DNA of 64,000 nt from JALHOM01 sp964444225 (GTDB lineage Bacteria > Patescibacteriota > Saccharimonadia > Saccharimonadales > 2-12-FULL-41-12). The notes under the pieces were generated by a model. That model worked only from the letters and a program-made list of their open reading frames with translations, was not told where the DNA came from and ran no database searches. Where the stretch lies: NCBI GenBank assembly GCA_964444225.1, contig CAYUFM010000003.1:1-64000 (forward strand), written 5' to 3'. Made by a program: the position numbers and the translations under genes. How positions within the stretch are numbered: the first letter of the stretch is position 1; every line of letters begins with the position of its first letter. This document shows, piece by piece, positions 8,328 to 17,080 of the stretch.

Positions 8328-9769
8328 CTATACAGCTCTTCTGGTGCAATACTTTCCGCATACATTGTGAGTTCTTCGAGTATATATTTGCTGTTCTGGG
8401 TCATATCAAGTTTTTGTGAGAGATCCTGAATAGATTTGATGAATTCTGGCAAAGAACCAGAGATAATACTGTTTTTATGAGCTTCCCAACTTTGCCTCTC
8501 TGAATCTGTGAGAGTTTTTGGGTAGTTACGCGCCTTATATAACGGCACAAGTGCTTTGTATCTTTGATCTGTGAATTTTGATGCAAACTCAGTAATTTGC
8601 TCTGGACTTGAACGCCTTAGATCTCTAGCTATTTTTTTATCACCAGTTTCAACAAAGCCATCATAAAGCTTGGCATCAACATTACTACCGTCTATAACAA
8701 TTTCTTCTTGTTTTCTATTTTTATCCATTATTTCCACGGCTTTTAAAAGTTTGGGGTAGAAATCTTTTGCGTCTTTTAGTGTCTTTAGATTATGTGCAAT
8801 TACTTTATCGTCAACTTTTAGACGCTCTTTATCTCCGGGTAACAAGGTGTTTACGGGAGCAATAGCCGGGGATTTATTGAATTGAAGTGTTTTAACTGGA
8901 AGCCTATCCGCGTCAGGATCTTTGTTATAGGTCCATACTTTTGCTAGCTCCTCCGGTGACAAATTTATATATTTTTCTGGATCTATGCGTAAATCATACA
9001 CAAACACGCCCTGTTTCTGTGGATGAGCTCCAAGCGGAGTAACAACTGTTAGTTTTTCGTAGTCTGAGTTATATTGACCACTGACATAAACAAATGTTGA
9101 GTTATTTGTGATAAATTCTTGTACAGCTTTTTTACTGCGCATTTCTAGTAGGTATTTAAAAAGTTTGGGTTGTTTTTGATTTATCATTTTGGCAACAGCT
9201 ATTGTTGCGTTAACATCACTAAGTGCATCATGTGCAGAATCGTGGGAAAGTCTATTGACTGACGTTAGAAGTTCTAGGCGGTTAGCTGGCTTGCCATCGC
9301 TGGCAAATGGCCACTTTATCCCCTCGGGTCTTAGTGCACGAGTAATGCGACTAAGGTCCAGGATGTCCCATCTGCTTGTACCGTTAGCCCATTGCCACTC
9401 ATAAGCATCGTAAAAATTTCTGTAAAGTCCGAATCTTATAAATTCATCATCAAAACGTATGCTATTAAAGCCAACAAAAATGGTATCGGGCTGAACTATT
9501 TCCTCACAAAAAATTTTAAAAAATTCAGCTTCCGTAAGTCCGTTGATCCAAGTTTGTTGAGGAGTTATGCCAGTAACTAGTATCGCACCAGGTTCGGGCA
9601 AGACATCTTCTGGTAATTTTATTAGAAAGTTATATGGATCTCCAACTGGATTCAAATCCATATCGGTCCGCTGTCCAGCAAACTGCATGATTCTTGCTGT
9701 GCGAGGATTAATCCCGCTGGTCTCTAAGTCGTAAAAAAAGAAAGTTTGCTTAGTACTCGATTGGGCCAT
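8324..9769 (-). CDS. sbcB: Exodeoxyribonuclease I
   Basis: A 481-residue 3'-5' single-strand DNA exonuclease of the DEDDh class, used in recombination and mismatch repair. Motifs seen: exo I FFFYDLETSGINP with the D-x-E pair, exo II GFNSIRFDDEFIRFG, exo III HDALSDVNATI with the catalytic His and Asp. The body after residue 200 matches the SH3-like and helical regions of ExoI. The ATG at 9769 (MAQSSTKQTFFFYD) is preferred; an upstream in-frame start at 9820 would add 17 residues lying inside obgE. The chosen start overlaps the obgE end by 20 bp, suggesting translational coupling. Confidence 0.9.
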   Translation of the reverse strand: MAQSSTKQTFFFYDLETSGINPRTARIMQFAGQRTDMDLNPVGDPYNFLIKLPEDVLPEPGAILVTGITPQQTWINGLTEAEFFKIFCEEIVQPDTIFVGFNSIRFDDEFIRFGLYRNFYDAYEWQWANGTSRWDILDLSRITRALRPEGIKWPFASDGKPANRLELLTSVNRLSHDSAHDALSDVNATIAVAKMINQKQPKLFKYLLEMRSKKAVQEFITNNSTFVYVSGQYNSDYEKLTVVTPLGAHPQKQGVFVYDLRIDPEKYINLSPEELAKVWTYNKDPDADRLPVKTLQFNKSPAIAPVNTLLPGDKERLKVDDKVIAHNLKTLKDAKDFYPKLLKAVEIMDKNRKQEEIVIDGSNVDAKLYDGFVETGDKKIARDLRRSSPEQITEFASKFTDQRYKALVPLYKARNYPKTLTDSERQSWEAHKNSIISGSLPEFIKSIQDLSQKLDMTQNSKYILEELTMYAESIAPEELYS

Positions 9770-11027
9770 AGTTATGTTTTTCTCCAAAGTAGATCTGGTC
9801 GCCAGGCTTGATTTTGGCACGTTCTAGCTCATGCATGATGCCATTCTTTCGCATAATATCCCGCAGACGGTCTACACCAGCAAAGTTACCAAAGTCTGTC
9901 CTAGATGCAAATCTTTCAATATTCTTACCAGTAACTAAGAAGCCTCTGTCCACCCTGTCTACTGACCAGTGCTTGTCAGAATCTGCAAGCGTTATAACAG
10001 GTATCGCATTTTCGACTTTCTCTTTTTCTACTTTTATTTTTTTATCAACAAATTTTGTAGCTTCTGACAAAAGTAGCTTTAGTCCATCACCGCTTCGAGA
10101 TGAAATCGGAATTATTCTGGTACCTTTTTTTACTTGCTTTTTAAGCTGAACAGTCAGGTCTGCAATAATGTCTTTATCTAGCCCTTCGGTTTTTGTAATT
10201 GCTACTATCTCTGGCCGTTTCGACAAATCATACTTATAGGCAGCCAGCTCTTTGCGAATTACACTATAAGAATCCGTGATATCTTCTGAGTATGCGTCCA
10301 CCAAATGAATCAGGACCTTTGTACGCTCTACATGACGCAAGAATTCATCGCCCAGTCCCTTGCCTTCACTTGCGCCTTCTATTAGACCGGGAATATCTGC
10401 GACCAGAAGAGACCTGTCGTCATTGATTCTGGCAACTCCGAGGTTAGGTACCAGAGTTGTGAAAGGATAGTTTGCAATCTCTGGCTTGGCGTTAGAAACA
10501 CGCGAAAGCAGTGTTGATTTACCTGCATTTGGCAGACCAACTAGCCCAACCTCAGCGATTAACTTCAGTTCCATCCTAGCTTCAAACTCCTCGCCTGGTT
10601 CACCCTTTTCCGCGACACGCGGAGTTTGACGACGGCTACTTGTAAAATGGGCATTGCCAAAGCCACCCTTGCCACCTTTAGCAATAACCATTTTTTGACC
10701 TTCCTCTGTAATATCTGCAAGCACCGCACCATCTTCGCCATAAACCACAGTTCCAACCGGGACAGGCACTTCAAGATGTTCGGCAGATTTACCGTGCCTT
10801 TTACGCTTAGACCCAGGTGAGCCATCTTTAGCTTTTATTTCTTTTTGGAATCTAAAAGCAGCAAGCGTGTTTTGGCGATTACTGCCAACAACAATTACGT
10901 CACCACCATTACCACCGTCCCCACCGTCGGGACCACCTTTATCAACATAAATTTCATGCCTAAAACTAACTGCACCGTTGCCACCCTTGCCAGCCATAAC
11001 CGAAACTCTTACTTCATCAACAAACAT
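9750..11027 (-). CDS. obgE: GTPase Obg (CgtA)
   Basis: Essential ribosome-assembly and stress GTPase, 425 residues with all three domains. The N-terminal glycine-rich Obg fold (1-158) contains GGKGGNGAVSFRHE, the G domain (about 159-330) has G1 GLPNAGKST and G3 DIPGLIEGAS, and a C-terminal OCT domain (about 350-420) ends in the KPGDQIYFGE segment. The G4 motif reads TKTEGLD rather than the usual NKxD, a small deviation in the guanine-specificity loop. It is followed by sbcB with overlapping ends; upstream sits a 125-bp palindromic element. Confidence 0.96.
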   Translation of the reverse strand: MFVDEVRVSVMAGKGGNGAVSFRHEIYVDKGGPDGGDGGNGGDVIVVGSNRQNTLAAFRFQKEIKAKDGSPGSKRKRHGKSAEHLEVPVPVGTVVYGEDGAVLADITEEGQKMVIAKGGKGGFGNAHFTSSRRQTPRVAEKGEPGEEFEARMELKLIAEVGLVGLPNAGKSTLLSRVSNAKPEIANYPFTTLVPNLGVARINDDRSLLVADIPGLIEGASEGKGLGDEFLRHVERTKVLIHLVDAYSEDITDSYSVIRKELAAYKYDLSKRPEIVAITKTEGLDKDIIADLTVQLKKQVKKGTRIIPISSRSGDGLKLLLSEATKFVDKKIKVEKEKVENAIPVITLADSDKHWSVDRVDRGFLVTGKNIERFASRTDFGNFAGVDRLRDIMRKNGIMHELERAKIKPGDQIYFGEKHNYGPIEY

Positions 11028-11096
11028 CCTCTAATAGTAGTCAGTAATCTGTTATCTGTAAACAGTAGAGATGAAGTTTCAGTATCAAACACAGAT

Positions 11097-11221
11097 CAAA
11101 AGCTTTAAATTTTAGTGAAATCTGATATGAAAAGCGAAGCCCGCAAGCGAGATGTACTATAAGGTACATTGAGTGCGGACTGGAGATTTTCGCTCAGAGT
11201 TCGCAAAATTTAAAGCTTTTG
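11097..11221. repeat. 125-bp palindromic element A
   Basis: The intergenic space between the LysM-CHAP gene and obgE is almost filled by one imperfect palindrome. The ends are a perfect 17-bp inverted repeat, CAAAAGCTTTAAATTTT at 11097-11113 and its complement at 11205-11221. The inner arms continue to pair, ending in a hairpin with GTAC/GTAC (11154-11157 and 11164-11167). The inner 39 nt (11141-11179) match a second locus at 30789-30827 in 30 of 39 positions. No direct target duplication is seen at the borders. Confidence 0.8.
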
Positions 11222-11223
11222 CA

Positions 11224-12399
11224 CTAGTAGATAAAGGCGTAGGAGCCGAACTCAGCTGGACCAACAGTACGGTAGGTAACTCTACCCCACGCAGGGTAGT
11301 TCATATCTGATACCAACATTGAACCATCATCATTAACTTTTTCTACAAATGCTACGTGTCCTAAACCACCAATATTTTTGTGGTACAGCACAGCACCAGC
11401 CTGTGGTACGTCTCCCGTGGGCAGACCTGCTCGCCTGGCAACACTTAACCAACTTATAGCGTTTCCAAGATTACTTGGAATAGGTCGACCGATCTCTTTA
11501 CGCCTGTTGGCAGCGTGCCATGTACACCAACCGTAGTCATAACCGTTGGCGCTATAAATAGCTGAAGTACCAAATGCAAACCCTGCAGACGCAACTCCAG
11601 AACTTCGAGTCGTCGCTACAACCGGAACTGCTGGAATAATGCCATCAGGTATAACAATTAAATCATTAACTACAAATCCACCAGTAACTTCAGCGTCGTT
11701 AAAAGCAATAATATTGTCATTGTTAGCATGGTATCGAGATGCAAGTGAAGCCGGTGTATCGCCCGCTTTAACGCGGTGAACAATACCGTTAACAGGACTG
11801 ATTAGCAGTTCTTTGCCCGGCTGTAATGCGTTGCCAGCCAGACTGTTAGACACACGAATTGTATCTTGGTTAATCCCAAATCTTTCAGCTAGTGAAGCGA
11901 CAGTATCTCCTTCAACAGTAACGTAGGTCTTGATGTCTTTTTTAGACTTCAGACCTGCACCAATAATCTGCGGCTTAACAACTACACTATCGTCACTAGA
12001 AGCAACTGCAAGCTGGGCATTAACAGTATCTGCCTTATTTACAACGGCGACAGATTCCTGTAATCCAGCCAGTCTCGCAACGTGTACTGCAACATCTGCA
12101 GAAGATAAGCTATCTAGGGGCTTGGTTTGTGCTGTCTGAAAGATTGACTGACTCTGCACAACTTCCGTGCCGGCAGACTGCGATTTATTTACGTCAATGA
12201 CGAACATGGCTACAACGGCGATCAATGCAAAGTTTGCACCCAAGATACCATAACGCACCATTCTACGCTTTAGTCTGCGATTTGTCGTTAAAAGTTTAAT
12301 CCTTGAGGATTTCTTCTTAACTTTTGCATGGCCTTTTGCCTTAGCAATTGATCCTGCAATTACGCTTGAAGTACGAATAAAATTCTCCTGGCCAAGCAA
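11224..12399 (-). CDS. LysM-CHAP cell-wall hydrolase
   Basis: Predicted exported peptidoglycan hydrolase of about 390 residues. A basic N terminus precedes one membrane helix (about 50-70, ILGANFALIAVVAMFVI). Two LysM-type peptidoglycan-binding modules follow (about 157-203, VTVEGDTVASLAERFGINQD; about 208-250, HRVKAGDTPASLASRYHANN). The C-terminal CHAP domain (about 285-391) has the expected Cys in YGWCTWHAA and His in GLGHVAFVEKV, which form the amidase/endopeptidase active site. The start is unclear: the in-frame TTG at 12399 has only a weak ribosome site, while AGGAG sits 6 nt before an ATT codon a few residues in. A 220-nt leader precedes it. Confidence 0.85.
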   Translation of the reverse strand: MLGQENFIRTSSVIAGSIAKAKGHAKVKKKSSRIKLLTTNRRLKRRMVRYGILGANFALIAVVAMFVIDVNKSQSAGTEVVQSQSIFQTAQTKPLDSLSSADVAVHVARLAGLQESVAVVNKADTVNAQLAVASSDDSVVVKPQIIGAGLKSKKDIKTYVTVEGDTVASLAERFGINQDTIRVSNSLAGNALQPGKELLISPVNGIVHRVKAGDTPASLASRYHANNDNIIAFNDAEVTGGFVVNDLIVIPDGIIPAVPVVATTRSSGVASAGFAFGTSAIYSANGYDYGWCTWHAANRRKEIGRPIPSNLGNAISWLSVARRAGLPTGDVPQAGAVLYHKNIGGLGHVAFVEKVNDDGSMLVSDMNYPAWGRVTYRTVGPAEFGSYAFIY

Positions 12400-12619
12400 C
12401 TAATGTTACCTGAGCCTAACCTTAAAAAGCGAGTTTAATTTATTATTTATATAGAAAATTATCTGTGCGCTTTACAAGGGCAGTTCCTACTATTTTATTG
12501 CTAAATAATGCTAACAAATTAGCTACAATAACTTCGGTACTGCACGGTTAATGTTACCAAATATGTCGACTAAAAGCAAGTCTTTACTAACTTTTTGATT
12601 ATTACTCAACAGAGGTGAA
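12400..12619 (-). other. Gene-free 220-nt leader before the LysM-CHAP gene
   Basis: No coding frame. Read in the direction of the downstream gene it contains a perfect hairpin GCTAA-TTTG-TTAGC, a second possible stem CAGTACC/GGAACTG, and two copies of GGTAACATTA (complements of 12549-12558 and 12401-12410), the second directly before the putative TTG start. It does not match the c-di-AMP (ydaO) riboswitch consensus I know, although such leaders often control wall hydrolases. Confidence 0.45.
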
Positions 12620-13639
12620 CTAGCGTCCGCAAAGAGTTGTGCAATATTTAACAATTAAAGACTCATGCTCTTCGAGTGTTTTGGAGAAATGTGTCTTGCC
12701 ATCATCACCTGTAACAAAATATAGCCAGTCAGTTTGAGTTGGAAAAGCCACCGAATTAATTGATGATTCAGTGAAGTTGCTTATCGGTCCAGGTGGCAAT
12801 CCATCAATCTTATAGCTATCATAGGCTGGGTTTATCTTTGCGTAATCATCTGTAGCGTTTGATTCAAGCCTAATTCCTTCGCGAAGTCTCTTTTGGAAGA
12901 CTTGTGACACAATTGCACGTTCCTCGGCTGAGCCAACTTCTCCCTCAATTATTGAGGCTAGGGTCATTGCTTGATGAACCGACATACCTTGTTTTGTTAT
13001 CGCGGCGCGCACTTCATTAGTTAGTCTGAGTTGCATCTCGTCCAGCGACAGTTCAACAATTTCTTTCAGGGTTGTCTCAGCAGTTTTTTGGAAAGTCTCG
13101 GGATAAATGTAACCTTCCAGTGTAGCTTCTTTTGGCTTGTCTGCTAAAGCTGGGTGGCCGGAATATTGTGAAGGCTCTAATGCAGCCTCAACTTCAGCAT
13201 GTGAAAAACCAGCTTTTATAAAGTCTGACTTGGTTTGTTCCAAAGATTTGCCAGGTAAAATAGTTATTAAATCTGTGGCTACTTTGCCGCTTATTATGGT
13301 ATCTACAATTTCTTGGACTGATTGGTTTTGATCAAAAACATAAGTGCCCGCTTTTAGGGCATCTTTGGACTTATGGTTGCGGACATACCATTCAAAGGCC
13401 CAGTCACTTTTTATAACACCTCTGGATTTTAGCGACAGTGCTATATGTTCTGTTGAGCTTCCAGGCTGGATTGTAACTACATGTTTTTTACTGCTTGAGC
13501 TAAGTGACTTTAGGTTTTCTGTGTACGTATTACGCACCACAACGGCGCTAACAACTAGAGCCACAACCAATAAACCAACCAAGCCTAAGGCAAGCTTTCT
13601 TTTATTGGTTTTTTTAACTTTTCCTCGAGTAAATTTCAT
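12620..13639 (-). CDS. mltG: Endolytic transglycosylase MltG
   Basis: Inner-membrane lytic transglycosylase that cuts nascent glycan strands and sets their length. 339 residues: a basic N terminus, a single membrane helix (about 15-37), a LysM-like region (VTIQPGSSTEHIALSLKSRGVI) and the YceG/MltG catalytic domain. Visible hallmarks are LEGYIYPETF, TLASIIEGEVG with the catalytic Glu, the DDYAKINPAYDSYKIDGLPPGPISN segment and YFVTGDDGKTHFSKTLEEH. It follows ruvX by 2 bp, the common ruvX-mltG pairing. Confidence 0.95.
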   Translation of the reverse strand: MKFTRGKVKKTNKRKLALGLVGLLVVALVVSAVVVRNTYTENLKSLSSSSKKHVVTIQPGSSTEHIALSLKSRGVIKSDWAFEWYVRNHKSKDALKAGTYVFDQNQSVQEIVDTIISGKVATDLITILPGKSLEQTKSDFIKAGFSHAEVEAALEPSQYSGHPALADKPKEATLEGYIYPETFQKTAETTLKEIVELSLDEMQLRLTNEVRAAITKQGMSVHQAMTLASIIEGEVGSAEERAIVSQVFQKRLREGIRLESNATDDYAKINPAYDSYKIDGLPPGPISNFTESSINSVAFPTQTDWLYFVTGDDGKTHFSKTLEEHESLIVKYCTTLCGR

Positions 13640-13641
13640 AA

Positions 13642-14052
13642 CTATTGTTTAATTGTAAGGTATTCCTGCAAAATATAACAGGCTGCAATAGAATCCTGGC
13701 TAACTTCGGTTTTTAAATTTTTCATAAATTCGTCAGCCCTTACGGAGCTGAGTGACTCGTCGACAAAAACAAAATCTATACCGTTTAATTTCGCCTTTAT
13801 CTTGTCCACAAATTCTCTAATTTTAGTGCTTTGAGCCGTCTCTTCACCCGACATATTTCTCGGCAAGCCTACAACTACCAAGCTACTTTGTTGCGACTTT
13901 AAAAGATCCAATAATTTACTGCCGAATTCTTCATCATTACTAAAAGGCTGGAGAGGTTCAGGAATTTTAGCAATAGTATGCACTCTGGCAACACCTATTT
14001 TTATGTCACCGATATCTAGTCCGATGATATTCTCGCTATGGTTGTTGGTCAT
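13642..14052 (-). CDS. ruvX: Putative Holliday junction resolvase RuvX/YqgF
   Basis: RNase H-fold nuclease family; E. coli YqgF processes 16S rRNA precursor. 136 residues from the ATG of MTNNHSENIIGLDIGDIKIG; an upstream start would push further into the preceding gene. Motifs: first catalytic Asp in GLDIGDIKIGVA, VVGLPRNMSG, VDESLSSVRADE, and the last acidic DSIAACYILQEYL. The start overlaps the stop of the upstream gene by 17 bp, so it is co-transcribed. Confidence 0.92.
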   Translation of the reverse strand: MTNNHSENIIGLDIGDIKIGVARVHTIAKIPEPLQPFSNDEEFGSKLLDLLKSQQSSLVVVGLPRNMSGEETAQSTKIREFVDKIKAKLNGIDFVFVDESLSSVRADEFMKNLKTEVSQDSIAACYILQEYLTIKQ

Positions 14053-15730
14053 TGCTTGCCTGCGGAACATCCTGAATAACAAGGTTAATTTTGTCGACTT
14101 TTTTAGGAACTTTAGCATTCCAGAACGGACTAGTCTCTATACTAGCCTCTTTTATTCCGGGACGTTTTTGCAATATTTGCTCGGCTTCACCACGTTTTTT
14201 ACCAGCTATTTCGGCCTTTATTGCGTCTTTGTCTATTTGCGGTCCAGCTATGATTTTATTAGAAATATTTACATTTGTTATTTTGCCTTCTGTCGAACCT
14301 AGCTGAAATACTGCAGAAGCTAGTCCATCGTCTAAGATAGACTGTTTTGACTGATCAATACCGGCATCGAAGGCTAACTTTTCTATAAGTTTCTTAAGAT
14401 CTGCAGATTTTACGCCTATCATCGAGTAGGTCTTTTTAACGGTAACTGTCACCTGCGTACCTTCAGAATCAACATCTGGTGAAGGCACAAACGCCCCATC
14501 AACCACAGCAAAAGTGTCCGCGAGCGGAATAAAACCTTCCGAAGTTAATGAAGCTTTTAGCTCCTCTATAGCTCCAGCTTGTTTTTGAGCAAGTTTTGAT
14601 TTTGCAGACTCAATGTCTGAACTTGAGATGACCTTCACGATCTGACTAGTGCCACCTGTCATAGCAGACCCTGTAGCAGTAACACTCGTGAAGCCCGCAA
14701 CAGTGTAGCTTCGCTCAGAAACATTAAATTTATCTCCGGCTTGCTGAGCTATAACATCAACTTTTTTGCTTCCGGATATACAGCTACCACCCCCTGTGAA
14801 GATACTAGGATCCAACGATACGGCAGCTTGAGTAATAAAAGTAAGCCCACCAGAACTAACTCCTGTGCCAGCTGGAATATTTACACTACCGTCGCTCCTA
14901 CTGCAGTTTTTTAATGTTACTTGACCAGAAGCTTTATTGCCATTATCTTTTTGGCCAGTAGCTGGCGCTGTCTCGGTCTCGGTCTTTGCCGTCTCTTTCT
15001 TTAACGCTGGTAAAACTTTATCATCCAAGTTTGCATCTGTTGCAACTGTATCAGCCTTTATAGCAAAACTCAGGTCTTTTGTTTCAGTGTCGCCCCTTAA
15101 AGTTACCGTTGCTTTTGGCGCGATTGCCAAGGCCCAGTATCCAAAAATTATCAACCCTAAAACAAGCACGCCGGCAGCAACAAGAATAACTCTAAACTTA
15201 TTAAAGTCTGGCACTTTAAGTTTACTGCCATGCTTATCCTTGCTAGCAAATATTGACTTAAGTGATTTTTTCTCTTGTTTCTTTTCTTCTTTGGGTACAT
15301 TATCTACTTCTAACGCATCGATTTCTTCGCTTACTAGCTCGGGTTCTTCTTCTGGTTTAGTATTGTCTATCTCTACAGATTCTTCATCGGCTTTAGTGGA
15401 CTTTTTAGACTCAGCTTTTGGTGCTGACGGTACGTATGGCTTTGAGCTTAAGTTACTAGCTACGTGCAAACCTACTATTCCAGCAAGCGGCAAAACACTT
15501 TGATTAGAGGTAATTAATACAACTTTTTTATCATTTTGCTCGGCAGAGCGCTTTAAAAGCTTCATGTTTACTACTGACAAAAAAATTGCAGCACGCTTAG
15601 GTACAACCAGGGCAATTATAGGTTCTTTGGCGGCAATAACTTTATCGATTACGCCAGTGATTTCCTCATCGGCATCGATATAAATATTCTTCTTAGTCGC
15701 TTTAGCTGCAGGTACTTTTTTAGGATTCAT
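14036..15730 (-). CDS. Membrane-anchored protein with baseplate-J-like extracellular region
   Basis: A 564-residue protein conserved in style with many Patescibacteria. Residues about 15-95 form an alpha/beta cytoplasmic module (IYIDADEEITGVIDKVI...). An acidic and basic linker (100-170) follows, then one membrane helix (about 182-204, VILVAAGVLVLGLIIFGYW), then a beta-rich exterior part. The stretch SGQVTLKNCSRSDGSVNIPAG and later VSSGGLTFITQ resemble the baseplate-J-like domain found in many CPR cell-surface proteins. It lies 2 bp after the FtsA-like gene and overlaps ruvX. Role unknown; the context suggests envelope or division work. Confidence 0.7.
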   Translation of the reverse strand: MNPKKVPAAKATKKNIYIDADEEITGVIDKVIAAKEPIIALVVPKRAAIFLSVVNMKLLKRSAEQNDKKVVLITSNQSVLPLAGIVGLHVASNLSSKPYVPSAPKAESKKSTKADEESVEIDNTKPEEEPELVSEEIDALEVDNVPKEEKKQEKKSLKSIFASKDKHGSKLKVPDFNKFRVILVAAGVLVLGLIIFGYWALAIAPKATVTLRGDTETKDLSFAIKADTVATDANLDDKVLPALKKETAKTETETAPATGQKDNGNKASGQVTLKNCSRSDGSVNIPAGTGVSSGGLTFITQAAVSLDPSIFTGGGSCISGSKKVDVIAQQAGDKFNVSERSYTVAGFTSVTATGSAMTGGTSQIVKVISSSDIESAKSKLAQKQAGAIEELKASLTSEGFIPLADTFAVVDGAFVPSPDVDSEGTQVTVTVKKTYSMIGVKSADLKKLIEKLAFDAGIDQSKQSILDDGLASAVFQLGSTEGKITNVNISNKIIAGPQIDKDAIKAEIAGKKRGEAEQILQKRPGIKEASIETSPFWNAKVPKKVDKINLVIQDVPQASNDQQP

Positions 15731-15732
15731 AA

Positions 15733-17037
15733 TTATACTCGTAATAGTTTATCAAACTTGCCTTTAATTCCATTGCTGGACTTGCTGCCGCTTTGTTGCA
15801 AAGTGTCTAGACCAACTCTTAAAAGCCCCATGGCGGTAACAAATGTGTGGTCACTAGCTTTTCCTGTGGCATCAGAAATCCCCACTACTTGGTCGGGGGT
15901 AATAAAATCTACTGTCGGTTTCTTGGTAAAGGCCACGTCACGATACCAGTTGGTTTCTCTTAATGAATGCTGGATGTTTTCAAGACTTGCACCACCGCCA
16001 CAAAGTAAAATTCTGTGCGGGATATTGTCCAAGTCTTTAAACTCGCTTAGAGCTAGTTCAACCCCAGATACCCAAACGTCACTAGTTCTGTCTAGTGCAG
16101 CCTCTACATCATCAAATTTTTCGCCCGGCAACGAACCTTCAGCGGCGTTTATTTTGTACTTTTCAGCTTCTTCAAAATCTATGCCAAGTTCACGTTCGAT
16201 AGATTTGGTAAAGGCCCGTCCACCAATTCCAAACATTTTCGTACCCTGCACACCACCTTCGTTAATTACTGCAATATCAGTGGTCCCACCGCCAACGTCC
16301 ATTAGTACTGCGCTCATACTGGCATTAGGATTGTCGCCGATTACAGATCTTGCCACAGCAAATGGTTCTGCAGCTACAGCCAAAAGATCGAGGTCTAACT
16401 CGCTTGCTACGCGCTCTAATGCTGATATATGAATCATCGGAGCAAAGGCGGTGTAGAGCTGTACGACCACGTCTCGTCCTTTAAATCCTATTGGGTTAGT
16501 AACAACATATCCGTCGATTGTGATATTAACCAAGGCACTATTTACCAGTCGCACATCTACGTCTTTACCGCCCAGTTCATGACTCAGATTTTTCTTAGCA
16601 ATATCGCTAGCGCGCTCCTGAACAAGCCCGATGATATATTCCATTTCGTCTACGTCTATTTCAATATTAGGCTCTTTGCGCACACATTTTACGGTGGAGG
16701 TCGTGCCTTTTACAAGTTCTCCGGCGATACCCAGAACTGCAGTACGCACACTGATTCCAGCTTGTTCTTCGGCCTCTGCCAGAGCTTGATTGCAGTTAGC
16801 GACAACTCCACCGATGTCGGCTATAGCACCAGCTTGCATGTCAGAAAGTTGCTGATGTGCCCTACCAACACCTACGATTTCCATTTTAGGTCCGTCAATT
16901 CTAGCAATTAAAGCCTTAACAAATTCCGTCCCAACATCAAGACCTACCAAGAACCGGTCTTCCGATACCTTTGCGCCTTTGACAGACTTAACCTTACTAG
17001 TAGCTACTTCTGTAACTTTCTTAATTTTATTTATCAT
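15733..17037 (-). CDS. FtsA/PilM-like actin-fold ATPase
   Basis: 434 residues with an actin-like fold. Phosphate 1 motif FLVGLDVGTEFVKALIA (about 29), an SHS2-type insertion at about 105-190, phosphate 2 motif LMDVGGGTTDIAVINEG (about 245), and adenosine motif ILLCGGGASLENI (about 345). The sequence GIGGRAFTKSIERELGIDFEEAEKYK is closest in feel to FtsA, which tethers FtsZ to the membrane. PilM of type IV pilus systems is the alternative, but no PilN/O genes follow and the usual FtsA C-terminal amphipathic helix is only suggested by GKFDKLLRV. FtsZ is not in the window. Confidence 0.75.
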   Translation of the reverse strand: MINKIKKVTEVATSKVKSVKGAKVSEDRFLVGLDVGTEFVKALIARIDGPKMEIVGVGRAHQQLSDMQAGAIADIGGVVANCNQALAEAEEQAGISVRTAVLGIAGELVKGTTSTVKCVRKEPNIEIDVDEMEYIIGLVQERASDIAKKNLSHELGGKDVDVRLVNSALVNITIDGYVVTNPIGFKGRDVVVQLYTAFAPMIHISALERVASELDLDLLAVAAEPFAVARSVIGDNPNASMSAVLMDVGGGTTDIAVINEGGVQGTKMFGIGGRAFTKSIERELGIDFEEAEKYKINAAEGSLPGEKFDDVEAALDRTSDVWVSGVELALSEFKDLDNIPHRILLCGGGASLENIQHSLRETNWYRDVAFTKKPTVDFITPDQVVGISDATGKASDHTFVTAMGLLRVGLDTLQQSGSKSSNGIKGKFDKLLRV

Positions 17038-17080
17038 AAAGTACTTATGATTATACCATGCCCGCCCCTGATAAAAGACT

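Noticed and set aside
12400..12619. c-di-AMP (ydaO) riboswitch before the LysM-CHAP gene
   Set aside because: The conserved blocks of that riboswitch are not present; only generic hairpins are seen.
14937..16432. Long plus-strand open frames opposite the baseplate-J-like and FtsA-like genes
   Set aside because: They are antisense shadows of well-supported genes, with no promoter, ribosome site or recognisable protein.
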